A DNA stretch of 64,000 nucleotides. Origin: Lachnospiraceae bacterium. Lineage in GTDB: Bacteria > Bacillota > Clostridia > Lachnospirales > Lachnospiraceae. The notes beneath the pieces are model-generated. The model worked only from the letters and a program-made list of their open reading frames with translations, did no database searches and was not told the DNA's origin. The stretch is from NCBI GenBank assembly GCA_015057665.1, contig SVDY01000002.1, positions 106,952 to 170,951 on the forward strand, read 5' to 3'. A program made the position numbers and the translations under genes. Position 1 is the first letter of the stretch. Every line of letters begins with the position of its first letter. Shown in pieces: positions 16,408-26,001 of the stretch.

Positions 16408-17067
16408 TTATCCGATTTCACGGACAAATTCCAGCTGCTTTTCCAACAGTTTATTCTCATTTACAGAACTTCCGTCACTGCTCCATCCCTTTTTCTCCAT
16501 ATCAAGAACCAATTCCAGACCGGCTCTGGATTCTTCTGAATCTTTGGCGTCAATGGCCAGAGCAAACCAGTTTTTGGCCTCCCGCCAATAGAAGAAACGG
16601 CAGCATACAATACCAAAATTATGATATAATGAAGCTTTCCATTCCACAGGTTCTTCTCCCGTCATCTGAGAAAATGCCTGCCAATAATACTGATAGGCAT
16701 TCCTGATTTTACCATAGGACAGATACAGGTCCCCTTTGTCTTTGATAATCGCAATATGTTCATTGGCAGCATACATCTGCATATGGGAAACATACAGTTC
16801 TATTTCCTCTTTTTTGATGTAATTGCCTGCCTCAAATATCTTCTCTGCCGCCTCTGTTGGAGAAAGATGGTCCAGATTGTCCACTGTAAGACCCCATTCC
16901 TTCATCTTTTCCGTCAGACCTTCCAGTGACTTTTCCTCCACCCACAGAGCCATTCTGGACTTTATGTAATAACACAGTTCTTCATAAGAATACAAAGGAT
17001 TGCCGGATTCTTTCATAACATATGGAGTTTTGGATATTTTCGTTTTTGTAACAATGATTCTTCCCAT
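16408..17067 (-). CDS. TPR-like hypothetical protein
   Basis: A 219-residue, mostly helical protein of unknown function. Helix pairs around residues 95-185 (for example the stretch around YLSYGKIRNAYQYYWQAF) look like TPR or Sel1-type repeats. It has no signal peptide or membrane span. It starts 9 bases after the Hsp70-like gene and shares its transcript with the giant protein upstream, so a role as adaptor in that three-gene unit is likely. No enzymatic motif is seen. Confidence 0.6.
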   Translation of the reverse strand: MGRIIVTKTKISKTPYVMKESGNPLYSYEELCYYIKSRMALWVEEKSLEGLTEKMKEWGLTVDNLDHLSPTEAAEKIFEAGNYIKKEEIELYVSHMQMYAANEHIAIIKDKGDLYLSYGKIRNAYQYYWQAFSQMTGEEPVEWKASLYHNFGIVCCRFFYWREAKNWFALAIDAKDSEESRAGLELVLDMEKKGWSSDGSSVNENKLLEKQLEFVREIG

Positions 17068-17076
17068 GTATATCTC

Positions 17077-18159
17077 CTACAATAATTTGAATTCTTTAAA
17101 AAACACAAGATGGGTCGTCGGAGAAAATGCTCCAAAGCCTTTGTCAAGAACCGTAATGACACCCCTTTGATTGTCTGTAAACTCTACAGTTATGGTAAGT
17201 CTTCCTGTCTTTCTTGGTCTTGCCGGCAGTCCGGAAATGTCTACAGACTCCACCTGTTTTTCCTTTGTCTGAGAATGTACAAATACAATATCCGCACGTC
17301 CGCCCCGCTCCATAATCACATCGACGGAACCTTTTGCCTCGTACCATGGAATTCCCGCAACGGTAATAGGAACAAAGCTTTCTCCGGACCCGCTGTCCAT
17401 CACTCCGGATTCATATACGACTGTCTCCGGAGACTGTACCGTATAATCTTCTTTGGCATTCCGGCAGAGCATCATTCCATAAAAACAATTCCCGGAAGAA
17501 AAGAGATTCTGTCCAAAGAATGCTCTTCTTCCATCGCAAATAACTTTTAAGGATTTCTGCATCCATTTCCCATCAAAGCCGGTTCCCGTAAGAAAAACAG
17601 TGCTGACCACTTCTTTGGAAAGAATGATTTTTGAAAGATCTGCAAATTTCTGATCAAGAACCATTCGGTTTTCTTCGGTTTCTCCGGTCAGGCTGAATGC
17701 TCCTATAACCTTCTTCTCTGTTTTCATTTCTTTTTTATTCTTTTTATTCGGATAGTAAAGGCGGTATGCTGTCATCTCCTTACCATCAAAATCAAAGCCG
17801 ATTACCGTATGTCTGTGAAGTTCTTCTTTCTGCTGCATTACATAGTGGACAAAAGAATTCTCATGGCTCAGAAGCCGGATTCCGCTTCTTCCCAATCCAT
17901 CCTGTCTGAATGCTTTCTCTATTTTTCTGCACTTTGATAATGGATAGTCTTCACAGGAATAAACAAGGTAATCCGGTACGTTATGTTCATAACGGCTTTC
18001 CAAAAATTCTTTGATAATACGAATCAGTTCATCTGCATCCCGATTCTTCTCAAGGGCAAATGTTTCATTCACGAATTCTTTTTGATTCTCTATGGCACAG
18101 CTTAAAATCAGATGATGCTCTCTGATATCTGCGCCTAAAATCAGTCGATTGCTGCTCAT
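17077..18159 (-). CDS. Hsp70/actin-fold-like protein (DUF5716 type, from memory)
   Basis: A 360-residue protein. Three spaced segments resemble the nucleotide-binding elements of the Hsp70/actin superfamily: LILGADIREHHLIL (about 5-18, phosphate 1), TVIGFDFDGKEMTAYRLYY (about 118-136, phosphate 2) and TVFLTGTGFDGKWM (about 193-206, adenosine). The canonical glycine-rich triplets are altered, so ATPase activity is uncertain. After about 270 the sequence is beta-rich, like a substrate-binding-type tail. I recall this as DUF5716, paired with DUF5717, but could not check. It sits between the giant repeat protein (21 bases) and the TPR-like protein. Confidence 0.6.
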   Translation of the reverse strand: MSSNRLILGADIREHHLILSCAIENQKEFVNETFALEKNRDADELIRIIKEFLESRYEHNVPDYLVYSCEDYPLSKCRKIEKAFRQDGLGRSGIRLLSHENSFVHYVMQQKEELHRHTVIGFDFDGKEMTAYRLYYPNKKNKKEMKTEKKVIGAFSLTGETEENRMVLDQKFADLSKIILSKEVVSTVFLTGTGFDGKWMQKSLKVICDGRRAFFGQNLFSSGNCFYGMMLCRNAKEDYTVQSPETVVYESGVMDSGSGESFVPITVAGIPWYEAKGSVDVIMERGGRADIVFVHSQTKEKQVESVDISGLPARPRKTGRLTITVEFTDNQRGVITVLDKGFGAFSPTTHLVFFKEFKLL

Positions 18160-18180
18160 GTGATATATTTCCTTTCCAGC

Positions 18181-21100
18181 CTAACGGTCACTTAAGAACT
18201 TAAGCTGTTCCTTCATTCTTGCCATTATTTTCTCATAATCTGTCATCCAGTTTCCCGCATTGCCCTTTTCCTCAGCCATCTTCGTCAGCAGATGATTTCT
18301 GCTTCCCGGGACGACTCCATCCATTCTTGTAACGGAAACAGGAATTTCCTGACCCTGAACACTGACCTGGCAAATAGATTCGAAACCGGACAGATATAAA
18401 CTTCCATAATAAAATCCGGGAGCAATTTCCTGCATCTTAACCATTGTCTGTCTGCTTTCCCCGGAACTGTTGGAAACAACAGACAATCTGTATGACTTGC
18501 CTTCCTCACTTCCAAACCAGAAGCTGGCGGATTCCCTCCACAAAGCAGGGACTGCAATAAGCTCTGCAAAACGCTGAAAAAATGGAAATACAACTCCCTG
18601 ACGGCAGAAATCCCGAACCAGACGATGAATTTTAATTTTTTCCGTTTCTTTGTATCCCCTTTCTGCCTTAAAATAAAGATAAGAAAGGCAGTTCAAGACT
18701 CTGCTCAGGCATTCTTTTCCGGCAAGTCTTCCAAGAGCATCCACATACCCTTCCGGTACTGTTTTTCCATTCTCATATGAGCCGTTCAGGTTCTGCATGA
18801 GACATTCTCTGCTGTATTCTTCCAGCAGGGACTCAGCCAGTTCCATGTCTCCATCCTTTTCCATGTAGGATAATAATACGGAAAAAAGTCTTTCCTCTTT
18901 TGAACCTACAAATCTTATCTGACGAAGAATTTTTTCTTCGAATTGGACGGTCAGCAGGCCTTCCTTCTTTAATACAGTCCAAAGATCATGAAAGTCAAAT
19001 ATTCTTCCTTCAAAATGTGTTCTTAAGTAGATAAGTATGTCTTTATTATATCTGCGGTTAATGAAACAGCGGTAAGCCATAGTAAGAAGCAGGTCATCTT
19101 TTTGGTCTTTGTGAAGATGAAGACCCACACAGGTAAGCATATAGAGCTGATCCGGTTCCATCAGATCACTTCCGTATAATTCCACTCCAAAATATGCATC
19201 TTCCATTCGATTGCATGCCATATAATAATTCATGAGAGTTCTACGATAGGAAGGACTGATTACCTGATAATTGATTTTGTCCAGACATTCATTCAGGTCA
19301 TCCATTGTTTTTTCTTCAAAATGATAGTCAAGAATACGCTCAACTGCCTTCTCCCTCTTCCAGCTCTTTACTTCATCGTTTTCTGCAAGCAGGCGGACAA
19401 GCTGTTCTTTTTTATCATCAGGATTACCATTGATCCACTTCACATAAACTCTTCGGTCATCTCTGATGTGTTCCAGACAAAAGCTTCGATATGTTTGCTC
19501 GTCCAGATAAGATTCCAGCTGATATGAAATACCGCTGTGATAACGGTTTCCCATACGGTCTGCAAAATACATTCTGGCATCATTGGAATACATCTCCGCC
19601 TGACAGATGCCGTCCACAAAAGAGACATGAACTTCTTCCTCATTTTCGGGGTGGCAGATATATACGCCTTCCATCATTGGATTCATGCAGATCAGTTTTT
19701 TACGGAAAAGAATACCCGGAACATATTTGGCCAGCTCCGGATCTTCCAGCAGAGATGGAAGCAGTATTTCATAGAGTTGTTTCAGATGACGGTTCATTCT
19801 TCCTTCCATCAGCTGCTCCCTGACAAACTCTTCTATTCTCTGGGCATAATTTTCATAGATATCATCGTAAGCTTCTTTGTTTCGTAAAATATTCAGATAG
19901 AGCCAGGCTCTCTCCCTCTTATCAAGACTGCTGCTGTAATGAAAATAATATAAGATCAGTTTTGGAAGTACAGGATAAGTGCTAAAATCAATGGAGCGAA
20001 GATAAAATTCGTTCAGGCCGACCAGGTTGATATGCCGTCTCACTGCTTCCTCAAAATAAACGTGGTATTCCTTTTCCCGTTTGTTCCCTTTCATGAGCAT
20101 GGAACAAATAGCTTTTAAATATAACTCATCCTGTTTTTTATCATAAATAATTTTAAGAATCGGCAACTGATTCTTTTTAAAACATTTCTCCCGAATGGAT
20201 AGTCTTGCAAACTGTTCAATAAGCTTCTGGGACAAATACTGATGGCGGAGCCCCCAGCGGATCATCAAAGTCTTATAGTCTCCCAACTGTTCCAATAAGT
20301 ATGGTTCCTGGTTCAATACATCCAAAATTGCAATGTATAAAAATGGAGAATGCTCACCCTTTTCTAAAAAAGAAAGCAGTTCATCCCACTGAGCCTCATA
20401 ATGAAAAGCAAGAGTCTCATCTAAAGTAATCAAAATAAGATACTCTATCCATCTTTTCTGCTTCTTATATCTTCTTCTTACTTCATTTACCGCTTTCTTT
20501 GTATATCCATCGTCCTTTTTCCATAATGCCATAAGATAATAATAAAAACTTCCCCATTCCGGATCCGCCGTATAGAAAGCCTCCATTTCTTCGATTCTTC
20601 CGGCATATTCATTGCATTCCTCTAAACTGGCTGCTCCCATGCTCTCTCCTACGATCAAGATAAGCAGGCAGTATAATTCGTAAAAAACACCCTGAATCGG
20701 ATAAAGAGCCATGGAACGTTCTACAAATTCTTCTCCGTCAGACTTCCCGGTACGAAAATCTATAAAATGATGCAGCAGTTCTGCCAGTCCCCTGTTCTTT
20801 TGTACCGGATCTACGGCTCCCTCCTGCCTTTTGAATACTCTGTATACAGGAATCTCTATCCTGGAAAATGCAGACTCAATAATCAGGTTATCTTTCTTTG
20901 CGCCTTCTTTTAAAGAGACAAAGATCTCCACCTTTTCGTCCTCAAAGTCTGCCTGGCTGATTCTCTCGTGATTTATATACAAATCTCCTGATGTACTGTA
21001 AAGTCTTCCCTCCAGACAGCCCCATCCTTCTTTTGTCAGAGTAATACGGCCTACATTGGTTTCATCAATGGAAACAGCATCCTGTCCGGCACATAAGCGG

Positions 21101-21630
21101 ACCGGTTTCTTTTTCATGGACTCCATCAGAAACTGTTCAAGAATCATATCTTTGGAAAACCCCTTCAGCAGATCATGGTAAAGAGTACGATATTCTTCCT
21201 GGTCTGCCAGCATAATTTCAGGGAAATCTTTCATAAAGAAGAGATCCTTTGCCCTGTTCCAGTCAGCCTTGGCAAATTCATAAAACTCATCAAGACTTGA
21301 AATCATCTGATCTCCAAAACGGTATTTTCGGGAAGTCACTGACACACAATATGGAATATTGAATTCCCCGCCATTAGTAAGAAGAAGAAAGTCTCCATAA
21401 TGTTCTTCTCCCGGAATTGCCATCTTGCCTTTAAAATAAAATGGAATCTCACATTCCGTTCCGGACAGCTCCGTTACAACCGGCACCAGTTTATCATTGG
21501 TAGATACTACCTTGCCTGAAAGCTCCTGCCCATTCCTGCTATATATTGTAAAGGAACGCTCAAAAGAGGTTCCTGTCTCTACAGATAAATCTAAAAAAAT
21601 ATCTGATAATCCAATCTCCGGTCTTATCAT
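18181..21630 (-). CDS. Giant repeat protein (DUF5717 type, from memory)
   Basis: An 1149-residue protein with no recognised catalytic motif. The first ~115 residues are beta-rich and Ig-like (SFTIYSRNGQELSGKVVS onward); the middle (about 280-950) is a long run of helix pairs rich in aromatic and leucine residues, as in TPR or alpha-solenoid scaffolds; the last ~180 residues are again partly beta-rich. No signal peptide or membrane span is seen. It opens a unit with the Hsp70-like and TPR-like genes. I recall the family as DUF5717. A structural or chaperone-like role is an inference from architecture only. Confidence 0.6.
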   Translation of the reverse strand: MIRPEIGLSDIFLDLSVETGTSFERSFTIYSRNGQELSGKVVSTNDKLVPVVTELSGTECEIPFYFKGKMAIPGEEHYGDFLLLTNGGEFNIPYCVSVTSRKYRFGDQMISSLDEFYEFAKADWNRAKDLFFMKDFPEIMLADQEEYRTLYHDLLKGFSKDMILEQFLMESMKKKPVRLCAGQDAVSIDETNVGRITLTKEGWGCLEGRLYSTSGDLYINHERISQADFEDEKVEIFVSLKEGAKKDNLIIESAFSRIEIPVYRVFKRQEGAVDPVQKNRGLAELLHHFIDFRTGKSDGEEFVERSMALYPIQGVFYELYCLLILIVGESMGAASLEECNEYAGRIEEMEAFYTADPEWGSFYYYLMALWKKDDGYTKKAVNEVRRRYKKQKRWIEYLILITLDETLAFHYEAQWDELLSFLEKGEHSPFLYIAILDVLNQEPYLLEQLGDYKTLMIRWGLRHQYLSQKLIEQFARLSIREKCFKKNQLPILKIIYDKKQDELYLKAICSMLMKGNKREKEYHVYFEEAVRRHINLVGLNEFYLRSIDFSTYPVLPKLILYYFHYSSSLDKRERAWLYLNILRNKEAYDDIYENYAQRIEEFVREQLMEGRMNRHLKQLYEILLPSLLEDPELAKYVPGILFRKKLICMNPMMEGVYICHPENEEEVHVSFVDGICQAEMYSNDARMYFADRMGNRYHSGISYQLESYLDEQTYRSFCLEHIRDDRRVYVKWINGNPDDKKEQLVRLLAENDEVKSWKREKAVERILDYHFEEKTMDDLNECLDKINYQVISPSYRRTLMNYYMACNRMEDAYFGVELYGSDLMEPDQLYMLTCVGLHLHKDQKDDLLLTMAYRCFINRRYNKDILIYLRTHFEGRIFDFHDLWTVLKKEGLLTVQFEEKILRQIRFVGSKEERLFSVLLSYMEKDGDMELAESLLEEYSRECLMQNLNGSYENGKTVPEGYVDALGRLAGKECLSRVLNCLSYLYFKAERGYKETEKIKIHRLVRDFCRQGVVFPFFQRFAELIAVPALWRESASFWFGSEEGKSYRLSVVSNSSGESRQTMVKMQEIAPGFYYGSLYLSGFESICQVSVQGQEIPVSVTRMDGVVPGSRNHLLTKMAEEKGNAGNWMTDYEKIMARMKEQLKFLSDR

Positions 21631-21711
21631 GATTGCACCTCATTATGTTATTAACACAAAATTTCCTTTTTACATTATAACAAAAAGGCCTCTATAAAAA
21701 AAGTAAAAGTT

Positions 21712-23385
21712 TCACAATCCGCTTAAACTGACCAGACTGTTATAAATATCAATTCTTCCATATCCCCATTCCCGGTTTGGATACACAAGCTGATTACGCT
21801 CTGTACCTTTAATCAAAAGATTTTTTAACTGAAGGCCCGTATAATAAGGACGATAGGACAATAAAAGCAGGGCACATCCTGCAGTAATGGCTGCAGAAAC
21901 ACTGGTTCCTGTTCCATTTCGGTATCTTCCGTTTAAGGCAGGTCCGTACACATTCACACCAGGTGCTGCAAAATCAGGTTTTATCCGTTCGTCTCTTGTA
22001 TATCCTCTCCCTGCCTGAAAAAACAGAGTATCACTTCTATGATCATAAGCGGTCACTGTCATTGGTCCTGACCCATTTCCCGGCTCGCATATGGTCGTAT
22101 AGGGATCCGGATTCAAGAATCTTGTGTCAGGTTTAAGAAACCGCTCCATTGGCAGCCACAGATCATACCTTCCATTTAAAACATTTTCCTTAAATACCCG
22201 GATCTTCCATATGCCCGGAGAAGGTTCTTCCATACGGATCCAGATGAGAAAATCCCCGCTGGTCCTTTCCACAGGCTCATAGAATACGGTAATTGTGGTG
22301 GGCTCAAAAATAAATCCAGCATCCACACCTTCCCCTGATATGGAAACAGGAATCTTTTCTACATATTCTCCACTGGGAGAAAGAAATCCTACGGTATAGG
22401 AATCCGGCGCATCGGCCCAGAATTCTGCCGTAAAACCTTGTTCTCCTTCGGCTATCTGTATTTCAATGTCCTGAAATTCCCTGTTATCTAATCCATTTCC
22501 TCTGTAATGATGTCCAAGACTCCCTTCATTTCCTGCCGCCAGCACGATGCTTCTACCTGAAAAAGTGGAAATATGGTTTAAATAGTCTTTCATATAATCA
22601 CTTTCACCGTGATTTCCGCTGTTGGTGCCGCATCCCAACAATATGACAAAAGGTTTCTGCTGTTCATAAGCATAGGTCTGAATAAAGCGGACCGCCAGAA
22701 AGAGATCTGTTTCCTGAAATGCTGTTACATCGGAAGGAATCAGCCAAAACCTGCGAAGATATTCTTTTGCTTGTTTCAATTTTACAACGGCAATATCACA
22801 TAAGGGAGCAATTCCCTGAAAATCCCCGTCTTCTATCCTGCTTCCCGCTGCAACTCCCGTTAGAAAAGTCCCATGTCCTTCAGTATCCACAGAAGGAACG
22901 ATTTCCAAGGGATTTTCTGATTCTAACGCCTCGTTCATACGATCTCTTCTATAAATACTTCCGTAAGGAAATTCCTCATCCGGTTTTTCTGACGGAATGC
23001 TCTGATCCCAAAGTATTCCGATTCTGCTTGTCCCATCCGGGTTAATGAATGCGGGATGCTGATAGTCAATTCCTGTATCAATGACTCCCAAAACGACATT
23101 CTGACCCAACAAGTCAAAATTCGGATTTCTCTGAAGCTGTGTTACCCCTGTTTCCTCCAGATGACTTAATTCCAAAAGGCCAAAGAGACGGGGAATGTTC
23201 TGATAATTCAGAAAATCCCTCATCTCCTCTTCCTTCTCTTCTCTTGGAACCTGTATTACGGCATACTCCTGGTTGATCTGCTGGCTGCACACCGCATTCC
23301 CGGATAATTCCCTTCCTCTTATACTGGTCGTATCTATAATATAATCCGCATAATCATTGGAATAAATCAAATCCTGACAAACCAT
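21712..23385 (-). CDS. Subtilisin-family (S8) protease, Csp-like
   Basis: A 557-residue serine protease with the full triad: Asp103 (GVIDTGID), His171 (TEGHGTFLTG) and Ser495 (GTGTSVSAA). The order, the ~250-residue insertion between His and Ser and the absence of a signal peptide resemble the CspA/B/C germination proteases of clostridia, in which CspB activates the cortex hydrolase SleC. I start it at the ATG at 23385 because the MVCQDLIYSNDYADYI opening is typical; the frame is open up to 23490. The ribosome site is weak (AGAG). No sleC gene is in the window, so a germination role is inferred. Confidence 0.8.
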   Translation of the reverse strand: MVCQDLIYSNDYADYIIDTTSIRGRELSGNAVCSQQINQEYAVIQVPREEKEEEMRDFLNYQNIPRLFGLLELSHLEETGVTQLQRNPNFDLLGQNVVLGVIDTGIDYQHPAFINPDGTSRIGILWDQSIPSEKPDEEFPYGSIYRRDRMNEALESENPLEIVPSVDTEGHGTFLTGVAAGSRIEDGDFQGIAPLCDIAVVKLKQAKEYLRRFWLIPSDVTAFQETDLFLAVRFIQTYAYEQQKPFVILLGCGTNSGNHGESDYMKDYLNHISTFSGRSIVLAAGNEGSLGHHYRGNGLDNREFQDIEIQIAEGEQGFTAEFWADAPDSYTVGFLSPSGEYVEKIPVSISGEGVDAGFIFEPTTITVFYEPVERTSGDFLIWIRMEEPSPGIWKIRVFKENVLNGRYDLWLPMERFLKPDTRFLNPDPYTTICEPGNGSGPMTVTAYDHRSDTLFFQAGRGYTRDERIKPDFAAPGVNVYGPALNGRYRNGTGTSVSAAITAGCALLLLSYRPYYTGLQLKNLLIKGTERNQLVYPNREWGYGRIDIYNSLVSLSGL

Positions 23386-23444
23386 ACAAATGTCTCTGTA
23401 TTTTTCTATTATTCTATGCAGGAAAAAGAACAATGTGTCTTTTT

Positions 23445-23628
23445 GAGCATTTTTTATTCTATAGAAACGAAGTTTCTTATAGAAGAACATAGGGTTTCGC
23501 CCGCGAAACCCTGCGCTGCCGCGCGGCTGCTTTTGCAGTCAATTTTCTGCTCGCGCGGCATGCGCATCCTGCACGGACGTGCTTTTTATGTGCTAGGGAA
23601 TTCGGAGGAATTCCCTAGCACATAAAAA
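23445..23628. repeat. Dispersed hairpin repeat, copy A
   Basis: It begins with GAGCATTTTTT and the imperfect hairpin TTCTATAGAAAC-GAA-GTTTCTTATAGAA (23445-23484), continues through a GC-rich stretch with a perfect stem at 23491-23512 (AGGGTTTCG/CGAAACCCT) and a GCGCATCCTGCACGG block (23562-23576), and ends in a perfect 21-bp stem with loop GGAG (23583-23628). Parts recur near 47.4, 60.75 and 62.85 kb. Confidence 0.65.
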
Positions 23629-23650
23629 AGGGACCGGAATTCCGGTCCCT
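23622..23650 (-). terminator. Terminator of the leucyl aminopeptidase gene
   Basis: A perfect 22-bp palindrome at 23629-23650 (half AGGGACCGGAA) follows the aminopeptidase stop by 11 bases and is followed on the minus strand by seven T residues. The adjoining 21-bp stem of the repeat may back it up. Confidence 0.85.
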
Positions 23651-23661
23651 GAAATGTATTC

Positions 23662-25143
23662 TTAGTAAGATTTGTGTGGTTTTTCTAAACTCTTGGCAAG
23701 TTCATATAAAAGCTGTACACCGCTTCCTGTTCCACCAATAGAGAAGATCTCACGGTCCATTCTGGAGTCTGCAGTTCCTGCAATATCAAAGTGTACCCAA
23801 GGTACATCTTCCACAAATGCCTGAATAAATCCTGCACCTGCTGTTGCACAGTTCATGGAGCTGCCTGCATTCTTAATATCTGCAATAGAAGATACATTGA
23901 TTCCTTCGTATTCATCTTCTGCAAGAGGAAGTCTCCAGATTGCTTCTCCGGATGCTACAGAACTCTGAATTACCTTCTGCATAATTGCATCGTCATTGGA
24001 GAATGTACCAATGTAGCGGTCACCCAGTGCAACAATCACTGCACCTGTCAATGTAGCAATATCAACAACTGTTGTTGCTCTCTTGTTGCGGATTGCATAT
24101 GTAATGGCATCGACTAAAGTAAGTCTGCCTTCCGCATCTGTATTATCAATCTCAACGAACATACCGTTCATAGATTGTACAATGTCTCCAGGCCGGTAAG
24201 CATTGCCGGAAATCATGTTCTCGCATGCTGGAATAACAGCAAGTACATTCACTTCCAGTTTGGCTTCTGCAATGGCTTTCATGGCACCAAGTACAGCTGC
24301 TGCTCCTGACATGTCGTATTTCATTCCTGTCATACCGCCGCCAAACTTAATGTTGTATCCGCCTGTATCAAATGTGATACCTTTACCGATGAGGGCAAGC
24401 TTATCCGGATCTGTAATGCGTCCGTTATATTCCATCACAATAAATCTAGGTTCGTTGGAAGATCCCTGAGCTACAGAAAGATACGCATGCATTCCCAGTT
24501 CTTCAATCTCAGCCGGTCCTAAAATCATTGTCTTCATGTTATAGTCTTCACCCAGCTTCTTCGCTGTCTCAGCAAGAACTTCCGGAGTCATCTTGTTGGC
24601 TGGTTCATTCACAAGATCTCTGGCATACTTAACTGCATCACTAACATAAGTAGCTCTGTTAAGCATTAATTTAAATTCACCTGGTTCAAGAGTGGTAAGC
24701 ACTCCTACTTCCAGTTCTTTGTCCTCTGCCTTAGCTGCAGATTTGTATTTATTAAATTCGTAATCTGCCAGATACAGACCCTTCAGTGCAGATTCTGCCC
24801 AATATACAACTTTGTCACCGGCAAGCATGGCAAGAACCTTGCGTCCTTTTAAACGCTTCACTTCTTTCATGGCTGCACCATACTGAAGCTGAATCTTTCT
24901 TGGAGAATCGTTCTCTGTCACACCGATAAATACCATATTGTAATAAGGTCTTCCCTTGTAAGTGAAATCCTTGCCGCGGATTCCATATACCTTATTGCCT
25001 CCTACAAGCCCGTCCTCCTTCAGAGCCGCGAAGATATCACTGATTCTGTCAAGACACAAGCTAAGTGTATCCTTCTGATTATATGTAATCAAAAGAGTAT
25101 CAAATTCAAAATCTTCTAAATCAATTAGTCTCTCTATCTTCAT
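23662..25143 (-). CDS. pepA: Leucyl (cytosol) aminopeptidase, M17 family
   Basis: A 493-residue two-metal aminopeptidase that removes N-terminal residues from peptides in the cytosol. The M17 signature NTDAEGRL lies near residue 340, with metal/substrate ligands in the GKGITFDTGGYNIK segment (about 255) and the AATLTGA-like TLTGAVIVALG stretch. Length is typical. The ATG follows an AAGGA site. It is transcribed alone or as first gene before the Csp-like protease, with a strong terminator between them. Confidence 0.93.
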   Translation of the reverse strand: MKIERLIDLEDFEFDTLLITYNQKDTLSLCLDRISDIFAALKEDGLVGGNKVYGIRGKDFTYKGRPYYNMVFIGVTENDSPRKIQLQYGAAMKEVKRLKGRKVLAMLAGDKVVYWAESALKGLYLADYEFNKYKSAAKAEDKELEVGVLTTLEPGEFKLMLNRATYVSDAVKYARDLVNEPANKMTPEVLAETAKKLGEDYNMKTMILGPAEIEELGMHAYLSVAQGSSNEPRFIVMEYNGRITDPDKLALIGKGITFDTGGYNIKFGGGMTGMKYDMSGAAAVLGAMKAIAEAKLEVNVLAVIPACENMISGNAYRPGDIVQSMNGMFVEIDNTDAEGRLTLVDAITYAIRNKRATTVVDIATLTGAVIVALGDRYIGTFSNDDAIMQKVIQSSVASGEAIWRLPLAEDEYEGINVSSIADIKNAGSSMNCATAGAGFIQAFVEDVPWVHFDIAGTADSRMDREIFSIGGTGSGVQLLYELAKSLEKPHKSY

Positions 25144-25436
25144 CTGACATATTCCTTCCCATTGCGCATATGAAAATCATCCTGCCTCTATGGCAGAATA
25201 TAGTATTGCCCAATTATCTACACTCAGTTTACCATATTTCACTGTGAAAATATAGGAAAAATGCATGAAATAATATGCACATTCCTGTAATTTTTCGCCA
25301 CAATTATGAAAACCACAAAATGTGCCACAAAAAATTACCCTCACAGCAAAATACAGTGAACTGTTCTTTTGCTTTTTGCTGCGAAATATGGTAATATTGT
25401 AAATCATATCATTATTGAAAAGGAGGCTTGATATCT
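25144..25436. other. Divergent intergenic region without gene
   Basis: About 290 bases between the divergent leucyl aminopeptidase and membrane protein genes. It is A/T-rich and holds no open frame with a ribosome site. A TAATAT near 25390 is a possible -10 for the plus-strand gene, but no good -35 is seen, and no clear promoter could be assigned for the aminopeptidase gene. Confidence 0.5.
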
Positions 25437-26000
25437 ATGGATTTTCTTTTTGCATTACTGCCGTCGGAGCTGTCTTCCGAACTTGGCACAATACTTACTT
25501 TTATCAGCCTTTTGCTCTATGCTGCTGAATGTTTTTTTGGCTACCGGCTGATCCGTTCCTGGATTTCCGTTCTGGGCTTTCTGCTGGGTGCCATGGGTGG
25601 TTTTCACCTTTGCATACTGCTTTTCCATCAGACCGGATATGCCATAGCAGGTGCAGTTATTGGCGGAATCCTCCTCTCTGCTCTGTCCTACAAATTATAT
25701 CTGACAGGAGTATTTCTCATTGCCGCCTATGCTGTATTTCAGATTGGAACAACGCTCCTTCCTCTGGAAGGCTCTGTACTCTATCTTGTTTCCGCTGTTC
25801 TTGGTATCATTGCCGGGAATGTTGCAGTTAAAAATATGCGCCCTGCTATCATTGCCATTACAGCTTTTCATGGCGGAATCATGATTGCAAGCCATCTGCC
25901 TGTTTTCATAGCGCTTCCTGCCGGATGGACAGTCTTTACAGGAGGCCTGATTCTTGGTACTGCCGGAGCTCTCATTCAGTTTTTTACGAGCAGAAAATAA
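25437..26000 (+). CDS. Multi-pass membrane protein (DUF4203/TMEM198-like)
   Basis: A 187-residue protein with about seven hydrophobic spans separated by very short loops and rich in Gly-x-x-x-Gly steps (for example AIAGAVIGGILLSALSYKL). The pattern resembles the DUF4203/TM7S3-TMEM198-like family, whose function in bacteria is unknown. I use the ATG at 25437 because GGAGG lies 10 bases upstream; the frame also opens at a TTG only one base from that site. It converges on the exonuclease III gene with one base between the stops. Confidence 0.7.
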   Translation: MDFLFALLPSELSSELGTILTFISLLLYAAECFFGYRLIRSWISVLGFLLGAMGGFHLCILLFHQTGYAIAGAVIGGILLSALSYKLYLTGVFLIAAYAVFQIGTTLLPLEGSVLYLVSAVLGIIAGNVAVKNMRPAIIAITAFHGGIMIASHLPVFIALPAGWTVFTGGLILGTAGALIQFFTSRK

Positions 26001-26001
26001 T

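Noticed and set aside
18285..18593. Minus-strand 102-codon frame within the giant protein gene
   Set aside because: It is an alternative frame of the 1149-residue gene, with no ribosome site.
23463..23650. CRISPR-like or insertion-element ends
   Set aside because: The palindromes near 23.5 kb are not regularly spaced direct repeats and no transposase is near; they fit a dispersed repeat plus terminator.
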